From SMBSF63 sp034003545 (GTDB lineage: Bacteria > Chloroflexota > Anaerolineae > Anaerolineales > Anaerolineaceae): 64,000 bases of DNA. The DNA lies in contig CAYURM010000015.1 of the NCBI GenBank assembly GCA_964447155.1, positions 1-64,000 of the forward strand. The letters are read 5' to 3'. The translations under genes and the position numbers were made by a program. Under the pieces are notes generated by a model, which saw only the letters and a program-made list of their open reading frames with translations, did no database searches and was not told the DNA's origin. Below, in pieces: positions 8,778 through 16,072 of the stretch (the first letter of the stretch is position 1; each line of letters begins with the position of its first letter).

Positions 8778-9320
8778 ATGCGCCCCTGGAAAACATTATC
8801 AAAAGAAACCGTGCTGGATTGCAGCAAGTTCCTGCGGGTGGAAATGCACGCGGTGGAACTGCATGATGGTCATGTGATACAGGAATGGCCGTGGCTGGTG
8901 ACGCCGGATTTCATCAATGTGGTGGCGGTGACCGCAGCGGGGCAGTTCCTGTGCTTCCGGCAGACGAAGTATGCGGTGGCCGGTGAGACCCTGGCGCCGG
9001 TGGGGGGCTATCTGGAGCCGGGAGAAGAACCACTGGCGGCGGCCAAACGCGAGCTGCTGGAGGAAACCGGCCATATGGCCGAGCGCTGGCAGGCGCTGGG
9101 CAGCTATTGGGTAGACGCCAACCGCGGGGCGGGGCAGGCGCATTTGTATCTGGCGCAGGGGGCGCGCAAGGTGGCCGAGCCGGACGCGGATGATCTGGAA
9201 GAAATGGAATTGATCCTGATGGATAAGGCCGCAGTGGGCGCGGCACTGGACGCGGGGGAGTTCAAAGTGCTGCCCTGGGCGGCAGCGGTGGCATTGGCGC
9301 TGCGGAGGATGTCTTTGTAG
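8778..9320 (+). CDS. Nudix hydrolase, ADP-ribose pyrophosphatase-like
   Basis: The 180-residue protein carries a complete Nudix box, GYLEPGEEPLAAAKRELLEE followed by TG, matching Gx5Ex7REUxEExGU near residues 77-99; the glutamates bind Mg2+. The N-terminal part and overall length resemble ADP-ribose pyrophosphatases (NudF group), which split nucleoside diphosphates linked to another moiety. Substrate is not proven. A GAGGAT ribosome binding site precedes the start. Its TAG stop codon lies within a 13-bp palindrome (9317-9344) that may also end transcription of the operon. Confidence 0.85.
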   Translation: MRPWKTLSKETVLDCSKFLRVEMHAVELHDGHVIQEWPWLVTPDFINVVAVTAAGQFLCFRQTKYAVAGETLAPVGGYLEPGEEPLAAAKRELLEETGHMAERWQALGSYWVDANRGAGQAHLYLAQGARKVAEPDADDLEEMELILMDKAAVGAALDAGEFKVLPWAAAVALALRRMSL

Positions 9321-9344
9321 CAGCGAGGCCTGCCTCGCTGCTAC
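9317..9344. repeat. Long palindrome, REP family B variant
   Basis: A perfect 13-bp stem (9317-9329 with 9332-9344) overlaps the stop codon of the Nudix gene. Its core, gcgaggc/gcctcgc, is shared with the elements at 2300 and 57501. The rest of 9345-9583 shows nothing I can assign. Confidence 0.65.
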
Positions 9345-9583
9345 GGCTACGTGGCGCTATCCCGCACAGGAAAAAAAATTTTATTTTTGATGTACGCTGC
9401 GGTTTTCCAATCTACGGTAGAATTAGCCGGGTTCAGGACCCACTTTTCCTTTGCAGACCGCAAATATTTTTTCAGAGAGGTGGATCGTTCGGTTACCGAA
9501 AAAGCGCAGGAATAGTTATTATAGGAGAAAGACGATCTGCCGTGCATGCAAGGCTTTACAAAAAGACAAGGGCGGGGAACGAA

Positions 9584-11206
9584 ATGCGAGGAAGCAAAAA
9601 TCAGGCTGATCTGAGAAATAAGATGATTACGATGAAAAATTTTTACCAAAAAATCCCGTTTCACATTCTGTTTTTTATTGGCTATCCGATTTTGAGTTTA
9701 TACGTAACCAACCGAAACCAGATTCCAACGTTTGCGATCCTGCGTTCTTCCCTGTTTATTCTGGGACTGTCGCTGGTTGTGTTTCTGGTGGTTTCCTTGT
9801 TGGTGCGTGACTTCCTGAAAGCTGCCCTGTTGACCAGCGTATTCAATATGCTGTTCAATTCTTACGGGCATATTTACCAGGCGCTTGATCAAATTCAGTT
9901 GAACGGGATCAGCTTCGCCCGACACTCTTTGTTGACGGTCTTCTGGATCGCGATTGGAGCTGCAGCTGTCATGCTGATCCTCAGATTGCAAGAAAACCGT
10001 TACGCCGTAACCCAGATGTTTAATCTGGTGGGCGGCTTTCTTGTGGTATTTGTCCTGTCTCAATTATTGATCGCAAAGGTGAATGGGGACGTCTTTGCAG
10101 TGGAGAACAAACCAGCAGAAACTGCGAGCCAAAAACAGGAAGTACATCAGGGGGATGAGTCTGACCCGGATATTTATTACATTATCGTGGATGCGTATAC
10201 CAGTAACGAGATATTAGAAAATAAACTGGGGTATGACAACAGCGCGATCGTCGAGGCTTTGGAAAGCCAGGGATTTGAAGTTTTCACCGATGCAAAAAGC
10301 AATTATGACAAGACGTTTTACTCGCTGGTCTCGTCGTTAAACATGGCGTATATGGATACGCTCGGTGTCTCGGCAGAAATGCATGATTTCGATCAGCTTA
10401 TGCCGCACATCCGGGATCTGTACCCGCATAACCGCGTGCGGGAGATTTTTGAGAACAGGGGATATACAACGATTGCTTTTCACATGAAAGCGCCGTGGGC
10501 GAATTTTTATGACGCAGACATCTTTTATGTGCTGGAAGAGATGACCCCCTATAATGACCGCCTGGAAACCCTGTTGTTTCATGATCTGTATCTCAAGACA
10601 ACCTGGGTGCGGTTTTTGTTTGATACCGGGAATATCAAACCGGTGGTGCAAGCCCTGAAAGCGCCGCGGCTGATTTACTGGATTGACCCGAACAATTATG
10701 GGAAAGCGATTGCGGAAGATATCCGTTATATGGAGTATCAACAAAACCGTTATTCTCTGGATACCCTGCAGGCTATCCCTGACATTCCGGGCAAGAAGTT
10801 TGTGTATGCCCATTTGATGATCACGCATTCTTCGTTTGTGTTCAATGAAGACGGGTCGTATAAGGTTGAAGCAGATGAAAGCAACGCGGCGTATGTGGAA
10901 CAAGTCAAGTTTCTGAATACGCGCCTGGTCGAGATCACGGAGACGATCCTGGCAGAATCAGACATCCCGCCGATCATTATCATTCAGGGGGATCATGGTT
11001 TTCTTACCAAAGGGGAAAGGCTGGGAATTTTTCATGCCCTGTATCTTCCCGATGGCGGCGAAGAGATCCTGTATCCCGGGATGACGCCGGTCAACACCTT
11101 CAGGGGGATACTGAATTATTATTTCGGATATGATTTTGAGCGCCTGCCCGACCGGTCGTATTATATCGATGTGGAGGCCGAGCGATTCATTGAAGTAACG
11201 GAGTGA
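9584..11206 (+). CDS. Membrane-anchored sulfatase/phosphatase-superfamily protein
   Basis: About five membrane helices occupy the N-terminal 160 residues, followed by an extracytoplasmic alkaline-phosphatase-superfamily domain. The first metal-site segment is DIYYIIVDAYTS, where the aspartate and the following Thr/Ser would be ligand and nucleophile. The C-terminal segment contains QGDHGF, the conserved Asp-His metal pair. This architecture resembles LTA-synthase-like and arylsulfatase-like proteins acting on polar head groups or polysaccharides outside the cell; the substrate is unknown. The start at 9584 follows GGGGAA; the ATGs at 9623 or 9632 are alternatives. It appears monocistronic. 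Confidence 0.75.
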   Translation: MRGSKNQADLRNKMITMKNFYQKIPFHILFFIGYPILSLYVTNRNQIPTFAILRSSLFILGLSLVVFLVVSLLVRDFLKAALLTSVFNMLFNSYGHIYQALDQIQLNGISFARHSLLTVFWIAIGAAAVMLILRLQENRYAVTQMFNLVGGFLVVFVLSQLLIAKVNGDVFAVENKPAETASQKQEVHQGDESDPDIYYIIVDAYTSNEILENKLGYDNSAIVEALESQGFEVFTDAKSNYDKTFYSLVSSLNMAYMDTLGVSAEMHDFDQLMPHIRDLYPHNRVREIFENRGYTTIAFHMKAPWANFYDADIFYVLEEMTPYNDRLETLLFHDLYLKTTWVRFLFDTGNIKPVVQALKAPRLIYWIDPNNYGKAIAEDIRYMEYQQNRYSLDTLQAIPDIPGKKFVYAHLMITHSSFVFNEDGSYKVEADESNAAYVEQVKFLNTRLVEITETILAESDIPPIIIIQGDHGFLTKGERLGIFHALYLPDGGEEILYPGMTPVNTFRGILNYYFGYDFERLPDRSYYIDVEAERFIEVTE

Positions 11207-11317
11207 AAAGGGACGGTGGTGGAGACAATATTATAATTGTAGCGGTGCAAGTGCCCAATGAACCAGTTTTATTAATGGTAATGATATTGTGCTGTACGAG
11301 ATAATACAAAGTAAGCG

Positions 11318-11342
11318 GTAGCGGCGCAGCATGCTGCGCGCG
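11318..11342. repeat. REP palindrome upstream of RAYT, family D
   Basis: A 25-base element containing the 16-base perfect palindrome gcgcagcatgctgcgc. Its exact reverse complement occurs inside the transposase gene at 11655-11679. It ends 18 bases before the RAYT start codon. The flanking gtag and architecture resemble family B. Confidence 0.85.
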
Positions 11343-11360
11343 AATCTTGAAGGGGATCTC

Positions 11361-11933
11361 ATGCCAAAAGATGAGGAATATGGATACCGAAAATCCATTC
11401 GTCTGCCATTTTATGATTATTCCGGTGGGGGGTTTTATTTTGTCACATTATGCACCAGTGATTGGGAACCGATATTTGGCAAGGTTGAAGATGGGAAAAT
11501 GAAGATGAATGAATTTGGACAGAGTGCAGAATTTGTATGGGATGAAATCCCGCAACATTTTCCCAATGTTGAAATCGATGCATTTGTGATAATGCCTAAT
11601 CATGTGCATGGTGTGATTGTGATTAAGGAAAATGGGAATATTGTCAAACCGACACGCGCGCAGCATGCTGCGCCGCTACGGAATAAAAACGGTTCAAAAT
11701 CCGGGTCGTTGGGTGTGATTGTGCGGTCTTTCAAATCGGCGGTGACACGGGAGATTAACCTGCAACGCGGCACGCCGGGGGTGACGGTGTGGCAGCGCAA
11801 TTACTACGAACACGTGATCCGCGATGAGAGGGATTTGGAGCGGATACGCGAGTACATTGAAAATAATCCGCTGCGCTGGGCGCTGGATGAGGAGAATCCG
11901 GAAAATCGCATAGCCCTGACCCCGAATCCCTAA
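11361..11933 (+). CDS. REP-associated tyrosine transposase (RAYT)
   Basis: The protein (190 residues from this start) belongs to the Y1/IS200-like HUH transposase family. The metal-binding HxH motif is in VIMPNHVHGVIV near residue 80, and the candidate nucleophile tyrosine is in NYYEHVIRDERD near residue 155, followed by the typical ENNPLRWALDEENP tail. RAYTs are single-copy domesticated transposases that mobilise REP sequences. Here the gene is flanked by, and contains, a perfect inverted pair of REP copies. ATG 11361 follows AAGGGG; an upstream in-frame ATG lies within the REP itself and is less likely. The gene appears intact. Confidence 0.92.
   Translation: MPKDEEYGYRKSIRLPFYDYSGGGFYFVTLCTSDWEPIFGKVEDGKMKMNEFGQSAEFVWDEIPQHFPNVEIDAFVIMPNHVHGVIVIKENGNIVKPTRAQHAAPLRNKNGSKSGSLGVIVRSFKSAVTREINLQRGTPGVTVWQRNYYEHVIRDERDLERIREYIENNPLRWALDEENPENRIALTPNP
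11655..11679. repeat. REP palindrome inside the RAYT gene, family D
   Basis: An exact reverse complement of 11318-11342, in frame inside the RAYT coding sequence. It encodes residues between the HUH motif and the catalytic tyrosine region (around TRAQHAAPLR) without breaking the frame. Confidence 0.85.
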
Positions 11934-11971
11934 TTCACTAATTCCTTTCTCCTTTTGATATACTTAACCCC

Positions 11972-12397
11972 ATGATACAAATCACTCCCACCATTCAGCT
12001 TGACGAGAACGAGATTGAGCTGGACTTTGTGCGCGCCGCCGGGCCGGGCGGGCAGAATGTGAACAAGGTCAGTACGGCCGTGCAGTTGAAATTCGACGCT
12101 GCCAACTCTCCCTCCCTGCCGGAGGAGGTGCGTTCGCGCCTGCTGGGGCTGGCCGGCAAGCGCGCCAGCAAGGACGGGGTGATCGTGATCAAGGCTTACC
12201 AGTACCGCACCCAGGAGCAAAACCGGGAAGATGCGGTGGCACGGCTGACGGAGATGATCCGCAAGGCGGCCGAACGTCCGCGCAGGCGGCGGCCGACCCG
12301 TCCCGGCCGGGCAGCCAACGCCCGCCGGCTGGAGGCCAAGAAGCGCCGCGGGCGGATCAAACGCCTGCGTCAGCAGGGGCCGGGGGATTGGGAGTAA
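11972..12397 (+). CDS. arfB: Peptidyl-tRNA hydrolase ArfB (ribosome rescue)
   Basis: The 141-residue protein has the release-factor GGQ motif in AAGPGGQNVNKVST (residues 22-35), which hydrolyses peptidyl-tRNA on stalled ribosomes. It lacks the codon-recognition domains of RF1/RF2 and ends in a basic tail rich in Arg/Lys (about residues 95-135) that in this family enters the empty mRNA channel. Length is normal. A promoter was not identified; an AT-rich stretch ending in aattcctttctcc precedes the gene. A GyrI-like fragment follows after 21 bases. Confidence 0.93.
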   Translation: MIQITPTIQLDENEIELDFVRAAGPGGQNVNKVSTAVQLKFDAANSPSLPEEVRSRLLGLAGKRASKDGVIVIKAYQYRTQEQNREDAVARLTEMIRKAAERPRRRRPTRPGRAANARRLEAKKRRGRIKRLRQQGPGDWE

Positions 12398-12418
12398 AGG
12401 GAGCGATAAAGGCTGTCG

Positions 12419-12604
12419 GTGCAGGTGAAGTATTTTGGGCCTTTTAATGATGAAGGCCCGACGATTGAGCGGATGCACCAGCATGCTTTTGATGCGGGTT
12501 ATCAACTGCGGGACAAGCACCATGAAATCTACCTGAGTGATATCCGCCGTACCGCGCCGGAGAAGTTGAAAACGGTGCTGCAGCAGCCGATTGAGAAGGC
12601 ATAG
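12419..12604 (+). pseudogene. Fragment of a GyrI-like small-molecule-binding protein
   Basis: The 61-residue reading frame (GTG start) matches only the C-terminal end of GyrI-like domain proteins: the YFGPFNDEGPTIERMH and HHEIYLSDIRRTAPEKLKT stretches are typical of the last third of roughly 200-residue members. The sequence upstream encodes ArfB in another frame, and the missing N-terminal part is not visible nearby. It is probably a deletion remnant, although its frame is intact. There is no clear ribosome binding site. Family membership is from recognition of these motifs. Confidence 0.6.
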
Positions 12605-12648
12605 TGAATTTTGGTGCATTCAAAAGCGAATGTGCCCTGCGAGAAAAT
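12605..12648. repeat. Dispersed repeat, copy 1
   Basis: About 44 bases beginning tgaattttggtgcattcaa closely match, with six or seven differences, the reverse complement of 52863-52909. Both copies are intergenic. Function is unknown. Confidence 0.55.
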
Positions 12649-12807
12649 GGGTATGTTTTTTCTTACATGCCGCATCTAATCAGTAGTGATGATAACAAAT
12701 CGGCCTACCGATGGATGTAAGCAGAGACGTCTCTTACGGGAAGTTAATACGCTGCGTTTATAATGATAGTGGTGCAGAGGTTGTTCCTTTGCAGGAATGA
12801 GGAAATA

Positions 12808-13212
12808 ATGGTTGAGAAAATTGTGAAATCTGAAGAAGAATGGAAGAAACAGTTGACGCCTGAGCAGTACCGCGTAACGAGGCAAAAAGGTACGGAACGG
12901 CCCTTTACGGGGGCTTATTACCGCACGGAAGAGGATGGAATCTACCGGTGTGTGTGCTGTGGGGCAGAATTGTTCAGCTCGGAGACGAAGTTTGATGCGG
13001 GCTGCGGTTGGCCGAGTTTCTGGCTGCCGCTTTCCGGGGAGAATGTGAAAACGCATGTCGATACCAGTCATGGGATGGTGCGCACGGAAGTGACCTGCGC
13101 GCATTGCGATGCGCATCTGGGACACGTCTTTAATGACGGCCCCCAACCAACCGGATTGCGCTATTGCATGAACTCGGCGTCCCTGGATTTTTCCCCAAAG
13201 CTGACTGAATAA
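12808..13212 (+). CDS. msrB: Peptide-methionine (R)-S-oxide reductase
   Basis: It repairs oxidised methionine by reducing the R-sulfoxide in proteins, using thioredoxin-type reductants. The 134-residue protein has two CxxC pairs (CVCC and CAHC) that bind structural zinc, the GCGWPSF motif, and the catalytic cysteine in RYCMNSASL at about residue 120. The start at 12808 follows GAGGAAA and gives the standard single-domain length. A TATAAT sequence at 12759-12764 may be its -10 element. A strong terminator follows at 13238-13273. Confidence 0.95.
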   Translation: MVEKIVKSEEEWKKQLTPEQYRVTRQKGTERPFTGAYYRTEEDGIYRCVCCGAELFSSETKFDAGCGWPSFWLPLSGENVKTHVDTSHGMVRTEVTCAHCDAHLGHVFNDGPQPTGLRYCMNSASLDFSPKLTE

Positions 13213-13237
13213 CCAGAATTTACAGTTAACGAATGCG

Positions 13238-13273
13238 GGTGTATCCGGCCAAACCAGCGGATACACCTTTTTT
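13238..13273 (+). terminator. Rho-independent terminator between msrB and ftsH
   Basis: A perfect 10-bp stem (13238-13247 with 13258-13267) is followed by six T residues. It ends only 18 bases before the ftsH start, leaving no room for a separate ftsH promoter downstream of it. Confidence 0.9.
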
Positions 13274-13291
13274 GAAACAGAATGATGAGGC

Positions 13292-15217
13292 ATGATGGAC
13301 AAACGAAAACAAAAACAGATGAATTTTTCAATTATCTGGCTGTTGATCACCCTGGTGGGTGTATGGGCTTTTCAAAGCGTGGTGATGGGCTCGCTGGCGC
13401 CGCGTCAGCAGGAGGTGCAGTACAGCCAGTTTCGACAGGATTTGAATGACGGCTTAGTTGATAAGGTAACTATCGAAGGGGACCAACTGTATTACACTTG
13501 CGAGACGGCGGGCTGCGGCGGGGAAGAGGCCGTTGCGGCAGAGGCTGCTGCCACACCTGGCTGGCTGGCGAATGCCTGGCAGCAGGTTCAGGGAGAACAA
13601 GATGCAGCGGCGCAGCCAGAAGTAGTGTATGACACCGTAATGGTGGAGGATCCCGATTTAATTGAGGAACTTCTGGCGGCCGGCGTGGAGTTTGGCGCAA
13701 CGATTGATACGCCCAGCATCTGGACAACCATCCTGGGCTGGATCCTGCCATTTATTCCCCTGGCGCTGATCTGGTATTTCATGTTTCGGCGGTTGGGGCA
13801 GCAGGGCAATTCCCCCGTGATGTCGATCGGCAAGAGCAAAGCGAAAGAGATCACCGGGGCGATGACGGGGGTCAAGTATGCTGATGTGGGCGGCGTGGAT
13901 GAAGTGGAAGTGGAGTTGAAAGAGATCATCCAATTTCTGAAGACGCCGGAACGCTTTACCCGCCTGGGCGCGAAACTACCCAAAGGCATCCTGATGGTTG
14001 GTCCTCCCGGCACCGGCAAAACCCTGCTGGCGAAGGCCACCGCCGGAGAGGCAGGCGTGCCGTTCTTCTCGATCAGCGGCTCTGATTTTGTGGAGATGTT
14101 TGTGGGGGTGGGTGCATCCCGGGTGCGGGATATGTTCGAGCAGGCCAAGCAAAAAGCGCCCTGCATCGTTTTTATTGATGAAATTGATGCCATCGGTCAG
14201 TCACGTGCCTCAATTGGCAAGTATGGCGGTAACGACGAGCGCGAACAAACCCTGAACCAGCTGTTGGCAGAGATGGACGGTTTTGGCGATAATAATGGGG
14301 TGATCATCATGGCAGCCACCAACCGGCCTGAAGTGCTGGACAAGGCCTTGCTGCGGCCGGGACGTTTTGACCGCCAGATTGAGGTAACCCTGCCGACCGA
14401 AGATGGCCGGCGGCAGATCCTGGATATTCATACGGAAGGGGTCACCCTGGGTGAAGATGCCGACCTGGGCCGTCTGGCGAAGATCACCCCCGGTTTTTCG
14501 GGTGCTGATCTGGCAAATGTGGTCAATGAAGCGGCCTTGCTGGCTGTGCGCCATGACCGCGATATGGTGATGATGTCAGATTTTGACGAGGCGATTGAAC
14601 GGGTAGTGGCAGGCTTGCAGAAAAAACTGCCGCTGCGCGATGATGTCAAGAAGCGGGTGGCGTATCATGAGGGCGGACATGCCCTGGTGGCTGCCTTGCT
14701 GCCCAATACCCACCCGGTGCATAAGGTCAGCATTATCCCGACTTCCAAGGGAGCATTGGGGTATACGATGCAGATGCCGGAAGAAGACCAGTATCTGGTG
14801 TCAGAGGAAGAACTCAAGCAGCGCATGACTGTCATGCTGGGGGGGAGGGTGGCAGAGCGCGTCATTTTTGGTGATGTGTCTACCGGTGCATCCAATGACC
14901 TGGAACGGGCCACGGAAGTGGCGCGGCGCATGGTTACGGAATTTGGTATGACGGAGAAACTGGGCCCGGTGCGCTACTCGACACCGGCAGGCATGGCTTA
15001 TCTGGGTATGTCAAACGGGGTGCGTGAAGACCTCAGTCCTGAGACGGCGACCCTGATTGATCAGGAAATCCGACGCCTGATGGAAGAAGCGCAGGAGCGA
15101 GCGATGAGCCTGCTGAAAGAAAATGAAACTGCGTTGCATGAGATTGCAGAAGTGTTGATAGAAAAAGAAATGATCCACGGCGAGGATATTAACACGATCG
15201 TTGCAAAGCTGCATTAA
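13292..15217 (+). CDS. ftsH: ATP-dependent zinc metalloprotease FtsH
   Basis: This membrane-anchored AAA+ protease degrades misassembled membrane proteins and unstable regulators as a hexamer. The 641-residue protein has a first membrane helix near residues 10-30, an extracytoplasmic region with an Ala/Glu-rich insert and a CETAGC cysteine pair, and a second helix near 145-167. The Walker A is GPPGTGKT at 237-244, Walker B contains FIDEIDAIG, and the second region of homology is ATNRPEVLDKALLRPGRFDR. The zinc site HEGGH begins at about residue 459. A second ATG at 13295 is an equally good start. It has its own terminator at 15238. Confidence 0.98.
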   Translation: MMDKRKQKQMNFSIIWLLITLVGVWAFQSVVMGSLAPRQQEVQYSQFRQDLNDGLVDKVTIEGDQLYYTCETAGCGGEEAVAAEAAATPGWLANAWQQVQGEQDAAAQPEVVYDTVMVEDPDLIEELLAAGVEFGATIDTPSIWTTILGWILPFIPLALIWYFMFRRLGQQGNSPVMSIGKSKAKEITGAMTGVKYADVGGVDEVEVELKEIIQFLKTPERFTRLGAKLPKGILMVGPPGTGKTLLAKATAGEAGVPFFSISGSDFVEMFVGVGASRVRDMFEQAKQKAPCIVFIDEIDAIGQSRASIGKYGGNDEREQTLNQLLAEMDGFGDNNGVIIMAATNRPEVLDKALLRPGRFDRQIEVTLPTEDGRRQILDIHTEGVTLGEDADLGRLAKITPGFSGADLANVVNEAALLAVRHDRDMVMMSDFDEAIERVVAGLQKKLPLRDDVKKRVAYHEGGHALVAALLPNTHPVHKVSIIPTSKGALGYTMQMPEEDQYLVSEEELKQRMTVMLGGRVAERVIFGDVSTGASNDLERATEVARRMVTEFGMTEKLGPVRYSTPAGMAYLGMSNGVREDLSPETATLIDQEIRRLMEEAQERAMSLLKENETALHEIAEVLIEKEMIHGEDINTIVAKLH

Positions 15218-15237
15218 GCGTGGTCTTGCATGCAGCA

Positions 15238-15274
15238 CCACCCGAAGGGTATGAAGCCCTTCGGGTGGTTTTGT
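15238..15274 (+). terminator. Rho-independent terminator of ftsH
   Basis: A perfect 12-bp stem CCACCCGAAGGG / CCCTTCGGGTGG with a 7-base loop is followed by TTTT, 20 bases after the ftsH stop. Confidence 0.92.
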
Positions 15275-15383
15275 ATCAGGAATCAGTCGGCCAGTGATCA
15301 GGGAAACTTGCCCTTCCAGAGGAAGAGATAGTATTATATAATAACAGCAGAACATAAATTCTATATAAAAATAAGGAGCAGCC

Positions 15384-15779
15384 ATGCGTGCAAAAATTGA
15401 TTTAATTTCGATTGTTTCTGCCGATTTGCCAGCGATGCGGGATTTTTACCGGGATGTGATGGGGTTCCCCGTGCAGCTTGAGCTTGGGGGAGATTATGTG
15501 GAATTTGCGAGCGAGGGTGTGCGCTTTGCGCTGACCACATTGGAGGTGATGTCTGAGGCGACCGAGGGGCATCCGGGATATGCCCGCGCCCGGCGGGGGC
15601 AGTTTTTTGAGCTGGCTTTTCCCTGCGAATCCCCTGAAGAGGTCGATGAGGATTACGCGCGGATTGTGAAGCAGGGTGCCCTGCCGATCCGCCCGCCAGA
15701 GGATATGCCCTGGGGACAGCGGGCAGCATTCTTTGCGGACCCGGACGGGAATATCCATGAATTGTTTGCGCCCCTGTGA
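15384..15779 (+). CDS. VOC-superfamily (glyoxalase-like) protein
   Basis: The 131-residue single-domain protein has the paired beta-alpha-beta-beta-beta units of the vicinal oxygen chelate fold. The first unit is ISIVSADLPAMRDFYRDVMG, and the second ends in FFADPDGNIHELFAPL, where the Glu is the usual metal ligand. Members include glyoxalases, dioxygenases and fosfomycin or bleomycin resistance proteins; no substrate can be assigned. AAGGAG lies just before the ATG. It is a single gene between the ftsH terminator and a hairpin at 15916. Confidence 0.85.
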   Translation: MRAKIDLISIVSADLPAMRDFYRDVMGFPVQLELGGDYVEFASEGVRFALTTLEVMSEATEGHPGYARARRGQFFELAFPCESPEEVDEDYARIVKQGALPIRPPEDMPWGQRAAFFADPDGNIHELFAPL

Positions 15780-15915
15780 GAAGGCAACCAGGAAATAGCC
15801 AATCAAGTGATCAGGGGATTGAGTTCAAGATTGAGTAGAATTTTGTAGCGGTGAGCGCCTCCTGGAGATTTTGGAGAGGGGGTGTAAACTTGCTTCGTAT
15901 AGCCATGTAATATTA

Positions 15916-15955
15916 CAGCACCAGCCGCAGAAGTCACATCCTCGGGCTGGTGCTG
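15916..15955 (+). terminator. Hairpin, possible terminator
   Basis: A perfect 11-bp inverted repeat, CAGCACCAGCC and GGCTGGTGCTG, followed by ATTTAT. It is the only structured feature in the 293-base gap 15780-16072. Confidence 0.45.
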
Positions 15956-16072
15956 ATTTATGGGAATTGGCAGGGTAATCATCTTGCAATTCCGCGCAAC
16001 TATTTTCGCATTTGTGCGTATATTGTAGTGAATGACAATTGTGTTTTTTTCTATTTTAGAAGGAGTAAAAGA

